Shown here: positions 1 through 8,756 of the stretch, one piece after another | Numbering within the stretch: position 1 is the first letter of the stretch | Layout: the number at the start of each line of letters is the position of its first letter | NCBI RefSeq assembly: GCF_001547935.1 | Contig: NZ_AP014635.1 | Span: 930,001 to 994,000, forward strand | Length of the DNA: 64,000 bases | Source of the DNA: Vibrio tritonius | GTDB taxonomy: Bacteria; Pseudomonadota; Gammaproteobacteria; Enterobacterales; Vibrionaceae | Direction of reading: 5' to 3' | Made by a program: the position numbers and the translations under genes | The notes under the pieces: model-generated | Database searches by the model: none | The model's input: the letters and a program-made list of their open reading frames with translations, nothing else | What the model was told of the DNA's origin: nothing

Positions 1-52
1 CAGTCAGTTGAGTTAAACCGGCCGATAGAGCCAATTTTTTACGGATTACAGC

Positions 53-805
53 ATGAACAATCGCATTTTTCGCGTCTTTTTCTTAGGCTTGGTTTTTGCC
101 CTAGCAGGGTGTAGTTCTGCACCAGATCAGCAGGGTAACCAAGAAACGAACACCGATGATCCTCTGCAAGGATTTAACCGTGCTATGTGGACGGTTAACT
201 ACGACTATCTTGACCCATACGTATTGCGCCCAGTCTCATTGGCTTATGTTGATTATGTACCAACGCCGGTGCGTTCTGGCATTGCAAACTTTTTTGGTAA
301 CTTAGATGAGCCTGCGAGTATGGTGAACAACATCATTATGGGTAATGGCCGTAAAGCACTAAATCACTTTAACCGTTTTTGGATAAACTCAACATTTGGT
401 ATTTTGGGCCTGTTCGATATCGCTTCAGCGGCGGGAATCAATAAAGAAGATCAAAAGGAATTTGGGGATGCGGTTGGACACTATGGTGTTGGCAAAGGTC
501 CATACGTTATGGTTCCGGGGGCTGGACCTTATGCTTTGCGTGATGGGGCTGATTTAGTTGACTCCACCTACTTGCCTCTCTCTTATCTCAATATCTGGGC
601 TAGCGTCGGAAAATTTGTCTTCCAAGGGTTGGAAAGTCGTGCAGCATTAGTGCAACAAGAGCCTATGCTGAAAAATTCGCCAGATCCTTACGCATTCACT
701 CGCGATGCTTATCTGCAACATCTCGATTTTAAAGCGGAAATCACCAAAGATGATTACAATGCGGAAGAAGAAGATCAGCTAGACGAATACCTAGAACAGT
801 ATTGA
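53..805 (+). CDS. mlaA: MlaA/VacJ outer-membrane lipoprotein
   Basis: A 250-residue lipoprotein precursor. A short hydrophobic signal ends in the lipobox LAGC, with the lipidated cysteine at residue 20. The body (DPLQGFNRAMW near residue 36, then NFFGNLDEP and GVGKGPYVMVPGAGP) is typical of MlaA. The length matches the family (about 250). In the family, MlaA sits in the outer membrane beside porins and passes mislocalised phospholipids from the outer leaflet to the MlaC/MlaFEDB retrograde pathway. No other mla gene is in the window. Its stop codon directly abuts the stop of the convergent gene, with no terminator between them. Confidence 0.95.
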   Translation: MNNRIFRVFFLGLVFALAGCSSAPDQQGNQETNTDDPLQGFNRAMWTVNYDYLDPYVLRPVSLAYVDYVPTPVRSGIANFFGNLDEPASMVNNIIMGNGRKALNHFNRFWINSTFGILGLFDIASAAGINKEDQKEFGDAVGHYGVGKGPYVMVPGAGPYALRDGADLVDSTYLPLSYLNIWASVGKFVFQGLESRAALVQQEPMLKNSPDPYAFTRDAYLQHLDFKAEITKDDYNAEEEDQLDEYLEQY

Positions 806-1471
806 TTAAGCTGTCATAACTCTTCCACTAAAATACTCATTCGCCACAATATACTCAGTGTGGCGAGTGAGCTCTTCATAATGCAAAATATCACTGCGTT
901 GTGCTTCGTTTGAGAGCTGTGGTATGACACCGCCCACACGAATATTAAACGGGGTCAGTTCTTGTGCCCAGCTTTGAGTAAACCCCGATACAATCGAACT
1001 TGCGCTCACCAAACCATTCGATTCCATTGCTTCGCCGTAGGAAATTACATTAACGATCACGCCGCTATTGTTAGCTTGGCGCATACGCTGTGCACAGGCA
1101 TAACCAAACAGAAAAAAATGAGCAGTTAAGGTACTCCATTGCTGAACAAATTGCTCGGAAGCAGCTTTATCAACAAAAGAGGGCAACACAGTGTTAGGCC
1201 AGTGATTGATTAATACATCTGGTGCTTGATGGTAAGTTTCTTGGACGAAATCGAGAATCGCTTCGACCGCTTTGGGCTGGCAAGACGTAAGGATACAAGA
1301 GTGAACTTGATCGTTGACTTGACGGCACAATTGAACCGTTTTCATCAGATTGGTTTCGTCATGGTCACAAAGAATCAAACGAGCACCAAGATGAGCATAA
1401 TGAATGGCGAGTGACCTTCCGAGTATAGAACTCGCGGAAGTGATTAAAATAACGGCACTTTCTATTTTCAT
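806..1471 (-). CDS. Degenerate short-chain dehydrogenase/reductase-like protein
   Basis: A 221-residue SDR-fold protein. I chose the ATG at 1471 (MKIESAVILITS) because GGGAGAGTGGG precedes it; an in-frame GTG at 1501 has its AAGGGAG too close. The N-terminal beta-alpha-beta unit is visible (VILITSASSILGRS), but SDR hallmarks are missing. The NNAG-like position reads NHWP (residues 89-92). Where classical SDRs have YxxxK, this protein has V155 and S159 (LVSASSIVSGF). The catalytic-type serine near 144 remains. Either it binds a nucleotide or partner without catalysis, or it is a decaying enzyme. The substrate is unknown. It converges on mlaA with no gap. Confidence 0.7.
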   Translation of the reverse strand: MKIESAVILITSASSILGRSLAIHYAHLGARLILCDHDETNLMKTVQLCRQVNDQVHSCILTSCQPKAVEAILDFVQETYHQAPDVLINHWPNTVLPSFVDKAASEQFVQQWSTLTAHFFLFGYACAQRMRQANNSGVIVNVISYGEAMESNGLVSASSIVSGFTQSWAQELTPFNIRVGGVIPQLSNEAQRSDILHYEELTRHTEYIVANEYFSGRVMTA

Positions 1472-1647
1472 CCCACTCTCCCACTTAATCTGTTGAACCA
1501 CTCCCTTTATTAGAGGGTTTTGACAGCATGGTTGATGAGATCAATTCACAGTGTGAATAAGATCAAAGAACACTGTTTAGAGGAAAAATGGGGAGGGTTT
1601 CTTTGCAGCGATTCACACAAACGAGTGTATTACATTAAGCGTTGCAC

Positions 1648-2151
1648 TTAAGCCTGTGCACGGATCTGATCATGGCGATTAGAGAAAACCAATTGTTGAT
1701 ATAAATCAGCGGGTAACAGCTTTTTAGGCTCTTTATCTGCTAAATGGCGTCGCTCATGTCCCGACAGATTAAAGTAGATATCTTCTGGTAAGACATGGGT
1801 GTCTTCTGGGAGATAAGTGAGGGCATCTGGTACGAGATAGTGGCTGAGCTTGGCACTTGATAAGCCACCATCATGAAACTGCTTTGCTTGTTCAGCAGAA
1901 ATGGCATAGGAACTTTGATCGTTTTGCAGTGCCTGTGGTTCTTGTAGCTGAAAACGCTGACGCAACAACTTATCAGTCGTGATTACTTCATCAATCTGTT
2001 CGACCGGAGTGTTATCACGCACGTCATTAGAAAACATAGCAAGCATAAGCGCAAAATCGGCGCGACGAGTTTGGTGGACCGCTTGGTTAATTCCAGTGCC
2101 GACCTTAAGCTCGTTAATTATCGCTGCTTTGTCTAAAGTATGAACTTGCAT
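1648..2151 (-). CDS. VC2046/SO_2500 family protein
   Basis: A 167-residue soluble protein beginning MQVHTLDKAAIINEL, with GTGINQAVHQTRRADFALMLAMFSNDV near residues 18-43. I recognise it as the uncharacterised VC2046/SO_2500 family found in vibrios and shewanellae. There is no signal peptide or membrane segment. GGAGAGTCAC precedes the ATG. The C-terminal part (YFNLSGHERRHLADKEP) is charged. The function is unknown. It is transcribed in the same direction as the aminotransferase gene upstream, but a terminator separates the two. Confidence 0.75.
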   Translation of the reverse strand: MQVHTLDKAAIINELKVGTGINQAVHQTRRADFALMLAMFSNDVRDNTPVEQIDEVITTDKLLRQRFQLQEPQALQNDQSSYAISAEQAKQFHDGGLSSAKLSHYLVPDALTYLPEDTHVLPEDIYFNLSGHERRHLADKEPKKLLPADLYQQLVFSNRHDQIRAQA

Positions 2152-2266
2152 GTGACTCTCCGTAAGTTATTCATCTTAACGGCGCGTCAGGTAAAAACTT
2201 GAGGATTTTTATTGGATTAATTATATCTCTAGCGAGGCAAGCTTAAGAAATGTTGAGTTAAATAAA

Positions 2267-2292
2267 AAGCCAGCGACTGAGAGCGCTGGCTT
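2267..2292 (-). terminator. Rho-independent terminator of the ilvE-type gene
   Basis: Nine-base-pair GC-rich stem (AAGCCAGCG pairing with CGCTGGCTT) followed on the minus strand by TTTTATT. It lies 28 bases past the aminotransferase stop. Confidence 0.8.
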
Positions 2293-2320
2293 GATTCGGT
2301 AGCTTCAAAGGCACTAAGAT

Positions 2321-3319
2321 TTAAGCAATCTTAGTTAACCAGTTGTGTGTATCTGGTGCTTTACCCCATTGAATGTCATTCAATGCTTGGCGAAGTTTGG
2401 TTGCCATTGGGCCGATATCACCATTACCTACTGGGTAATCTTTACCGTTATAAATGAAAGTACCTACTGAAGTTAACACTGCAGCTGTACCAGAAAGCAT
2501 TGCTTCAACGCCAGGTTTTGCTGCACGTTCTAGCAGCTCTTCTACTGACACTTCACGTTCACTTACTGTCATACCAAGGTCTTTTGCGATAGTGAGGATA
2601 CTAGAGCGAGTTACGCCATGTAGGAAGCTTGAATCCAATGCTTTGGTAATGATTTCATTTCCATCGACCAATAGGAAGTTAGCCGCACCTGTTTCGGTGA
2701 TGTAACCATTTGGACAGAACAGAATTTGGTCTGCTTGGTATTTTTCTTTTGCTTCGATGGTTGGGCGTAGTGCACTAGCGTAGTTACCACCACTTTTGAT
2801 CATCCCCATGTGTGACGCACAGCGTTGGCCAGTTTCATCTAGCATTAGACGTAGTGCGTGCGCACCGCCAGCGAAGTAGTCGCCAACTGGAGAAAGAAGA
2901 ATATACGCCATAGAGCTATTTGTTGCAGACGCTGCTTTACCAATTTGCGCTTCGGTACCGATGTGAGTCGGGCGAATGTACATCGAGCCAGGTGCTTCAG
3001 GTACATCTGCTGCAAATTCAGCCACGATCGATTTGATCATGTCGCCAATCTGTTCTTTGTTTAGCTCAGGTAGTGCGAGTAAGTGACTGCTTTGAGCAAA
3101 ACGTTCAATGTTTTGGTCCATTCGAAAGACGTGCACACTGCCGTCGGGGTGACGGAACGCTTTCAAGCCTTCAAAACAAGTACTTGAGTAGTGTAGAACG
3201 TGTGCACCAGGGTGAAGAGAGATGCTGTTTGAATCAACGATTTGAGTTTCTGACCATTGATTATTTTCGAAGGTTGCCATTGCCATTTTCGGCATGAACA
3301 CGCTACCAAAAGCCGCCAT
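2321..3319 (-). CDS. ilvE: Branched-chain amino acid aminotransferase (class IV, type II-like)
   Basis: A 332-residue PLP-dependent fold-type IV aminotransferase that interconverts branched-chain amino acids and their 2-keto acids with glutamate/2-oxoglutarate. I start it at the ATG at 3319 (MAAFGSVFMPKM), preceded by AGGGAAA. A longer frame to 3397 adds an implausible N-terminus. Visible hallmarks are HVLHYSSTCFEGLKAFR (residues 40-56), the Schiff-base lysine K175 in MIKSGGNYASAL, and ITETGAANFLLV downstream. The sequence looks more like the longer type II BCATs than E. coli IlvE. It is a single-gene unit, so it may supplement an IlvE encoded with the ilv biosynthetic operon elsewhere. Confidence 0.9.
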   Translation of the reverse strand: MAAFGSVFMPKMAMATFENNQWSETQIVDSNSISLHPGAHVLHYSSTCFEGLKAFRHPDGSVHVFRMDQNIERFAQSSHLLALPELNKEQIGDMIKSIVAEFAADVPEAPGSMYIRPTHIGTEAQIGKAASATNSSMAYILLSPVGDYFAGGAHALRLMLDETGQRCASHMGMIKSGGNYASALRPTIEAKEKYQADQILFCPNGYITETGAANFLLVDGNEIITKALDSSFLHGVTRSSILTIAKDLGMTVSEREVSVEELLERAAKPGVEAMLSGTAAVLTSVGTFIYNGKDYPVGNGDIGPMATKLRQALNDIQWGKAPDTHNWLTKIA

Positions 3320-3588
3320 TATGATTTCCCTAATAAATAATAATTGAAAAGATGTTGTGCGATTAAGTTTGGGCAGGCGATAAGATGAGTCGTCCAAGAC
3401 CTAATCTCAGAATACTAAAACAGATCGAGTTTGTAAGAAAGAGCGAAGCGGTGATTGAGGTAAATTAGTTACGCTGATTCAGGTCGTTCATTATTTGGAT
3501 CACATTATCGCGGTGCTTATATTGCTCGTGGAAATAAATAACGAGGATAGGTAAACGTTTTTGTCCATATCCACACTAAATGTACAAC

Positions 3589-3854
3589 TATACCCAAGTA
3601 ACCTCAATATGCGGTTTCAGCGAGAATGTATTCGCTCATAGGCAAGGCACCGATTTGAATACATAGTTATTCTACGTAGAAAATCGGTAACGTAGCGTAG
3701 GAGCGAATACAACTCGCCCCTTGGGAGCTCATCAACAAGCCCATTTCTGCGCTCAATGACGTTGAAAGGGAATGACCATTCCTGCCGTCATTGAGCTTGA
3801 CCTATGCTCGTTGATGAAGCTCTGAAGTCTGCATCTTGAGGTCATTTGGGTATA
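3589..3854. repeat. Palindromic intergenic repeat element, copy 1 (266 bp)
   Basis: It is bounded by imperfect 19-base terminal inverted repeats: TATACCCAAGTAACCTCAA at the left and the reverse complement of TATACCCAAATGACCTCAA at the right. Nested inside are further inverted repeats (GCTCAATGACG with CGTCATTGAGC, and GAGCTCATCAAC with GTTGATGAAGCTC), so it can fold into a long hairpin. It has no coding capacity. A second copy in inverted orientation lies at 38204-38488. This resembles a non-autonomous MITE/ERIC-like repeat of vibrios. Confidence 0.85.
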
Positions 3855-4049
3855 TCTATCTAAAATCAATAGAAAATTTTCAGATCAAAATTTGCGATGT
3901 GATTTGCCTTCAGTAAGTTTGCGATAGATCAATCTAGCCATTACTAAATGATAACTACTCACATCTAAATTGATCTAGATCCGTATTTTTCGTGCTTCAC
4001 GGTGTTATTTTCTTTCACAACGAATTTATACAAGGTTATGGGTAATCAT

Positions 4050-4667
4050 ATGAATCTATTTGAACAAACCCCACGCGCTCGTCGCCGTTACGGTTTAGCT
4101 GCTTTCATCGGTTTGATTGCAGGTGTGGTATCTGCTTTTGTGAAATGGGGCGGTGAGGTTCCACTTCCTCCGCGTAGTCCTGTTGATATGTTCAACGCAG
4201 CATGTGGTCCAGAAACTCTAATTCGTGCGGCTAGCCAAATTGACTGTTCACGTAACTTTTTGAATCCTCCTTACATTTTCCTACGTGATTACATTGGTCT
4301 TGCTGATCCAAACGCTGCAGTATGGACATTTGCTGGTCACGTGTTTAACTGGGTTGGTGTCACTCACATCATTTTCTCTATCGTATTCGCGGTAGGTTAC
4401 TGTGTCGTTGCTGAAGTGTTCCCTAAAATCAAATTGTGGCAAGGTCTACTAGCTGGTTTCCTAGCTCAAGTGTTTGTTCACTGGATTTCTTTCACTCTAA
4501 TGGGTCTAACTCCACCACTATTCGACCTACCATGGTACGAAAACGTATCAGAAATCTTTGGTCACCTTGTTTGGTTCTGGTCAATCGAAATTATCCGTCG
4601 TGACCTACGTAACCGTATTACTAAAGAACCAGATGCAGAAATTCCAGTAGCTGCAGAAGTTCGCTAA
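4050..4667 (+). CDS. yagU: YagU family inner-membrane protein (DUF1440)
   Basis: A 205-residue membrane protein. I start it at 4050 ([15 protein letters not shown]) because this matches the N-terminus I recall for E. coli YagU. In-frame ATGs at 4002 and 4038 would add residues not seen in the family. Hydrophobic segments lie near residues 13-33, 98-125 ([24 protein letters not shown]) and 130-155. The conserved [16 protein letters not shown] and [18 protein letters not shown] blocks are present. E. coli YagU has been linked to acid survival; the molecular role is unknown. It is monocistronic, with a strong terminator 45 bases downstream. Confidence 0.9.
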   Translation: MNLFEQTPRARRRYGLAAFIGLIAGVVSAFVKWGGEVPLPPRSPVDMFNAACGPETLIRAASQIDCSRNFLNPPYIFLRDYIGLADPNAAVWTFAGHVFNWVGVTHIIFSIVFAVGYCVVAEVFPKIKLWQGLLAGFLAQVFVHWISFTLMGLTPPLFDLPWYENVSEIFGHLVWFWSIEIIRRDLRNRITKEPDAEIPVAAEVR

Positions 4668-4713
4668 ATCTCCAAGCTTAAATCAGAATAAATTAATTAA
4701 TCAGAATATGTTT

Positions 4714-4738
4714 AGGCCGCGCAAGCGGCCTTTTTTTT
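4714..4738 (+). terminator. Rho-independent terminator after yagU
   Basis: AGGCCGC-GCAA-GCGGCCT hairpin followed by eight T residues. Confidence 0.9.
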
Positions 4739-4857
4739 GTTTGGTATTTACCAATAACAAGATTGATCCTCGACGAGGAATCTTGGAATATGTGATTGAT
4801 TTAGTATGAAGACGATCAATAGATCGAAGATTGGTTGTGACGGGAGGAGATAATCAC

Positions 4858-5328
4858 ATGCAGATAAGAGCCTATCAAAAAGATGATGCCCCAGAAATAT
4901 GGCGGCTTTTCTATAACACGGTCCACCATGTGAACTGCCGCGATTATTCCCCAGAGTTACTTGATGCTTGGGCTCCGCTTGAGTTTGATTTTGCGATTTG
5001 GCAGAGAAAGATGGATACGATAAACCCTGTTATCGCTGAGATGGATGGCAAGATTGTTGGTTATACTGATTTGCAAGCCGATGGATTAATTGACCATTTC
5101 TTTTGTCATGTACAGTATCAAGGGCAAGGGATTGGACGGTTTCTTATGGAGCATGTATTGCGCTTAGGCGCCAAAAGGGGAATCACGCATTTTCGTTCGG
5201 AAGTGAGTATTACTGCACGGCCATTTTATGAGCGGTTTGGTTTTTCTGTCGTAACTGAGCAAAACGTGCCGATGCGGGGGCAAATTCTTAATAATTTTAT
5301 TATGGAGAAAATTGTCCTACCCAATTGA
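4858..5328 (+). CDS. GNAT family N-acetyltransferase (YafP-like)
   Basis: A 156-residue single-domain acetyltransferase. GGGAGGAG sits just before the ATG at 4858, so I prefer this over the in-frame start at 4831. The fold begins MQIRAYQKDDAPEIWRLF. The acetyl-CoA binding motif is visible as VQYQGQGIGRFLMEHVL (residues 83-99), followed by FYERFGFSVV. The segment YSPELLDAWAP near residue 32 resembles E. coli YafP. The acceptor substrate is unknown. It converges on sodB across a shared bidirectional terminator. Confidence 0.85.
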   Translation: MQIRAYQKDDAPEIWRLFYNTVHHVNCRDYSPELLDAWAPLEFDFAIWQRKMDTINPVIAEMDGKIVGYTDLQADGLIDHFFCHVQYQGQGIGRFLMEHVLRLGAKRGITHFRSEVSITARPFYERFGFSVVTEQNVPMRGQILNNFIMEKIVLPN

Positions 5329-5338
5329 AAATCAACAA

Positions 5339-5365
5339 AAAAGGCCTGCTGAGGCAGACCTTTTA
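5339..5365. terminator. Bidirectional terminator between the GNAT gene and sodB
   Basis: AAAAGGCCTGC-TGAG-GCAGACCTTTT hairpin with one mismatch, flanked by A-rich and T-rich arms, so it can serve both convergent genes. Confidence 0.75.
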
Positions 5366-5385
5366 GCTTACAGTGAACCTAAAGC

Positions 5386-5967
5386 TTATTTTGCTAGGTT
5401 AGCTGCAACGAATTCCCAGTTTACTAGGTTCCAGAATGCCGTCATGTAGTTAGGACGAGCATTGCGGTAATCGATGTAGTAAGCGTGTTCCCAAACGTCA
5501 ACAGTCAGCAGTGGAGTTACACCGTCAGTTAGCGGAGTCGCTGCGTTTGAAGTGTTAACGATTTCTAGAGAACCGTCAGCTTTTTTCACAAGCCAAGTCC
5601 AACCTGAACCGAAGTTTGCTACTGCTGAATCAGTGAATTTAGTTTTAAACTCTTCGAAAGAACCAAACGCTTTGTTGATCGCTTCTGCAACTGCGCCAGT
5701 TGGTTCGCCGCCTGCTTTAGGAGCTAGACAGTGCCAGTAGAAAGTGTGGTTCCACACTTGAGCTGCGTTGTTGAAGATGCCGCCAGTAGAAGACTTGATG
5801 ATCTCTTCTAATGATTTATTTTCGAACTCAGTACCAGGGATAAGACCGTTTAGTTTAACAACGTAAGTGTTGTGGTGTTTACCATAGTGGTATTCAAGAG
5901 TTTCTTTAGAAATATGTGGTTCTAGCGCGTCTTGTGCGTAAGGAAGAGCGGGTAGTTCAAATGCCAT
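5386..5967 (-). CDS. sodB: Superoxide dismutase [Fe]
   Basis: A 193-residue cytoplasmic iron superoxide dismutase converting superoxide to hydrogen peroxide and oxygen. All four metal ligands are present: H27 (LEYHYGKHH), H74 (VWNHTFYW), D157 and H161 ([10 protein letters not shown]). The Fe-type signature [11 protein letters not shown] favours iron over manganese. There is no signal peptide. The length is normal. GGAGAATTGAGC lies upstream of the ATG. It is divergent from grxD across a 364-bp spacer. In enterics and vibrios sodB is commonly controlled by iron through Fur/RyhB; I could not identify those sites here. Confidence 0.97.
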   Translation of the reverse strand: MAFELPALPYAQDALEPHISKETLEYHYGKHHNTYVVKLNGLIPGTEFENKSLEEIIKSSTGGIFNNAAQVWNHTFYWHCLAPKAGGEPTGAVAEAINKAFGSFEEFKTKFTDSAVANFGSGWTWLVKKADGSLEIVNTSNAATPLTDGVTPLLTVDVWEHAYYIDYRNARPNYMTAFWNLVNWEFVAANLAK

Positions 5968-6331
5968 TGCTCAATTCTCCATTGATATGAAAGAGTTGCC
6001 TCTTTCGTTGATTGCTTCCAGTGTTATTGTTTTTTGTCTCTAGATGACTTTTTGCCACCTAGGTTCGTCGATACGACTGACTTGAGTTCTATTTTAGCAA
6101 CTTTTTACTTTATTAAAACCCCAATCTGAATAAAAATAAGCAAGTGGTTGAAGATTCCCCACTGGCTGTCTAGGCACCTTAACGCGTTTAGATGAAAAGA
6201 AAATGACCTCATCCCGCACTTTGATGACTTGAGCGAGAGGTAAATTATATCCATAATGATTGTGGGCTTTTTATTCTCTACTAATGATTTAGAATACTGT
6301 TATTCAACAAAACGTCTCCAATGAGGAAGCA
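5968..6331. promoter_or_regulatory. Divergent sodB/grxD intergenic region
   Basis: A 364-bp stretch with no credible gene. It must hold the divergent promoters of sodB (minus) and grxD (plus); I could not assign convincing -35/-10 pairs or a Fur box by eye. Confidence 0.4.
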
Positions 6332-6667
6332 ATGGAAACCATCGACAAAATCAAACAGCAAATCGCTGAGAACTCTATCCTTCTTTACATGAAAGGTTCA
6401 CCAAAGCTACCAAGCTGCGGTTTCTCTTCTCAAGCGGCTCAAGCGCTTATGGCGTGTGGTGAGAAATTTGCTTACGTTGATATCCTGCAAAACCCTGATA
6501 TCCGTGCAGAATTACCAATTTATGCTCAATGGCCAACTTTCCCTCAACTTTGGGTAGAAGGCGAATTGATCGGTGGTTGTGACATCATTTTGGAAATGTT
6601 CCAAAAAGGTGAGCTTCAGCCATTAATCAAAGAAGCTGCGGCTCGCACTGCCGATGATGCAGAATAA
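6332..6667 (+). CDS. grxD: Monothiol glutaredoxin Grx4
   Basis: A 111-residue CGFS-type glutaredoxin. The active-site motif C29-G30-F31-S32 occurs in KLPSCGFSSQAAQAL, and the GSH/Fe-S binding elements WPTFPQLWVEGELIGGCDI follow. Such proteins bind a [2Fe-2S] cluster with glutathione and BolA partners and act in iron-sulfur trafficking and iron sensing rather than disulfide reduction. The length matches the family. AGGAAGCA precedes the ATG. It is followed by its own terminator, so it is likely monocistronic. Confidence 0.95.
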   Translation: METIDKIKQQIAENSILLYMKGSPKLPSCGFSSQAAQALMACGEKFAYVDILQNPDIRAELPIYAQWPTFPQLWVEGELIGGCDIILEMFQKGELQPLIKEAAARTADDAE

Positions 6668-6702
6668 ATACTGTATAAATTAACAGTTTTATTGCTATGA
6701 TA

Positions 6703-6727
6703 AGGCCACATTTATGTGGCCTTTGCT
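6703..6727 (+). terminator. Rho-independent terminator of grxD
   Basis: GGCCACAT-TT-ATGTGGCC hairpin followed by TTTGCTTTTTC. It lies upstream of the true topB start, which argues against starting topB at 6697. Confidence 0.75.
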
Positions 6728-6750
6728 TTTTCTGGGGATGTTGTTTGTCT

Positions 6751-8712
6751 ATGAGCCGCCTGTTTATTGCTGAAAAACCGAGTTTGGCGCGTGCGATTGC
6801 TGATGCGCTGCCAAAACCACACAAAAAAGATCAAGGATTTATCCAATGTAGCAATGGTGACATTGTGACTTGGTGTATTGGTCATTTGTTGGAGCAGGTT
6901 GAGCCAGATGCTTATGATGAGCGTTACAAAAAATGGAATATGGCTGATTTGCCGATCATCCCGGAACAGTGGCAACTTAGGCCAAAGAAAAATGTTGGTA
7001 AGCAACTGACTATTATAAAAAAGTTAGTTAAAAAAGCGGCTCATATTGTCCATGCGGGTGACCCCGATAGAGAAGGGCAATTGCTGGTCGATGAGGTGTT
7101 GGATCACTGTAAGCTTAATGCCAGTCAAAAGAGCACCGTTGAACGGCTGCTGATCAGCGACTTAAACTTACCAGCGGTACAAAAAGCGTTAAAAAGTTTA
7201 CGATCTAACCGTGATTTTATTCCCCTCTCTGTTTCTGCGTTAGCACGTTCACGTGCCGATTGGCTCTATGGAATGAACATGTCCCGTGCCTATACCTTGC
7301 TTGGGCAGAAAGCGGGTTATCAAGGTGTGCTATCGGTTGGGCGTGTTCAGACTCCGGTATTGGGGCTGGTGGTACGACGTGATGAAGAAATTGAGCAGTT
7401 CGTGCCCAAAGATTATTTCATTGTTGACGCTTTGATTCCCTATCAGGACAGTCACGTCAGTTTTGACATTCGTGCGCGCTGGAAACCGAGTGAAGCTTGC
7501 AAACCTTGGCAAGATGAAGAGGGGCGCGTGCTCAATCGCAAACTGGCAGATAATGTCGCTCAGCGTATTAAAGGCCAACCCGCGCGTGTGACTGAATCGG
7601 AACAAAAACAAACCAAGCAAAGTGCACCATTGCCTTATTCTCTCTCTGCTTTGCAAATTGATGCAGCCAAAAGATTTAATCTTAGTGCTCAACAGGTTTT
7701 AGATATCTGTCAGGCTTTGTATGAAAAACACAAGCTAATCACCTATCCCCGTTCCGATAGCCGCCACTTACCTAAAGCGCATTTAAGTGAAGCACCGAAA
7801 GTGGTGGAGGCGATTGCCAACAATGCCAAAGAGTTGGATGGTGCGGTACGCGGTGCTGACCTATCACTTAAATCGAAAGCGTGGAATGACAGCAAAGTCG
7901 ATGCGCACCACGCCATCATTCCGACACCCAAAAAGGCCAGTGTCAATGCGTTGTCTGGACAAGAAATGAAGGTGTATCAACTGATTGCACGCCAATACTT
8001 GATGCAGTTTTATCCCGCTGCGATTTATGCAGAAGCCAAATTGGTATTTGAGATTGCTGGTGGGGTGTTTGTTGCTAAAGGTCGTCAATTAACCTTTGCT
8101 GGCTGGAAGACCCTACTCGGTCAACAAGAAGAGGATAACGAAGGCATTGATACTGTGCCGCCGCTCAGTGAAGGTACCGTTCTCACTTGTCGTGAAGGGG
8201 AAGTCCAAGCGAAAAAAACCGAACCTCCACGTCATTTTACCGAAGCCACTTTATTGCAAGCAATGACAGGAATTGCACGCTTTGTCGAAGATAAAGAATT
8301 GAAAAAAATCTTGCGTGATACCGATGGCTTGGGCACGGAAGCCACGCGTGCTGGTATTCTTGATACGCTATTCAAGCGCCAGTTACTCTCAAGGCAAGGC
8401 AAGACTATTTTAAGTACTCCAGCTGGTCGTGGGCTGATCCACGCCTTGCCAAGTGAATCCACTTACCCTGATATGACCGCCCATTGGGAGCATCAACTGC
8501 AGGCGATGGCGGAAAAAGGACAGGCCTATCAGCCTTTTATGACTGCGCTAGAGCAACGAATCAATGAGTTAATGAGTCAGGTCAAACAAGGCCCTGTACC
8601 CGAATCATTACGTTCACTACCTAAGGTCGAGCGTCCAGCTTTTCGTCGTAAAGGCAAAACATTTCGTAAAACGTCGAATAAAACGAGAGGTAAGGGAAAG
8701 TCGACGAGCTAA
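6751..8712 (+). CDS. topB: DNA topoisomerase III
   Basis: A 653-residue type IA topoisomerase that relaxes negative supercoils and decatenates DNA. I start it at the ATG at 6751 ([16 protein letters not shown]) because the frame upstream runs through the grxD terminator. The Toprim domain (AEKPS near residue 6; [17 protein letters not shown] near 101) supplies the Mg-binding acidic residues. The catalytic tyrosine is Y332 in [10 protein letters not shown]. The decatenation and strand-gate regions follow, and the protein ends in a basic tail ([21 protein letters not shown]) typical of DNA-binding C-termini. It is convergent with the GGDEF gene. Confidence 0.95.
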   Translation: MSRLFIAEKPSLARAIADALPKPHKKDQGFIQCSNGDIVTWCIGHLLEQVEPDAYDERYKKWNMADLPIIPEQWQLRPKKNVGKQLTIIKKLVKKAAHIVHAGDPDREGQLLVDEVLDHCKLNASQKSTVERLLISDLNLPAVQKALKSLRSNRDFIPLSVSALARSRADWLYGMNMSRAYTLLGQKAGYQGVLSVGRVQTPVLGLVVRRDEEIEQFVPKDYFIVDALIPYQDSHVSFDIRARWKPSEACKPWQDEEGRVLNRKLADNVAQRIKGQPARVTESEQKQTKQSAPLPYSLSALQIDAAKRFNLSAQQVLDICQALYEKHKLITYPRSDSRHLPKAHLSEAPKVVEAIANNAKELDGAVRGADLSLKSKAWNDSKVDAHHAIIPTPKKASVNALSGQEMKVYQLIARQYLMQFYPAAIYAEAKLVFEIAGGVFVAKGRQLTFAGWKTLLGQQEEDNEGIDTVPPLSEGTVLTCREGEVQAKKTEPPRHFTEATLLQAMTGIARFVEDKELKKILRDTDGLGTEATRAGILDTLFKRQLLSRQGKTILSTPAGRGLIHALPSESTYPDMTAHWEHQLQAMAEKGQAYQPFMTALEQRINELMSQVKQGPVPESLRSLPKVERPAFRRKGKTFRKTSNKTRGKGKSTS

Positions 8713-8756
8713 AACCTCGCGCTCTTTAGTGTGGGAGTTATCGTAACGCATTGATA

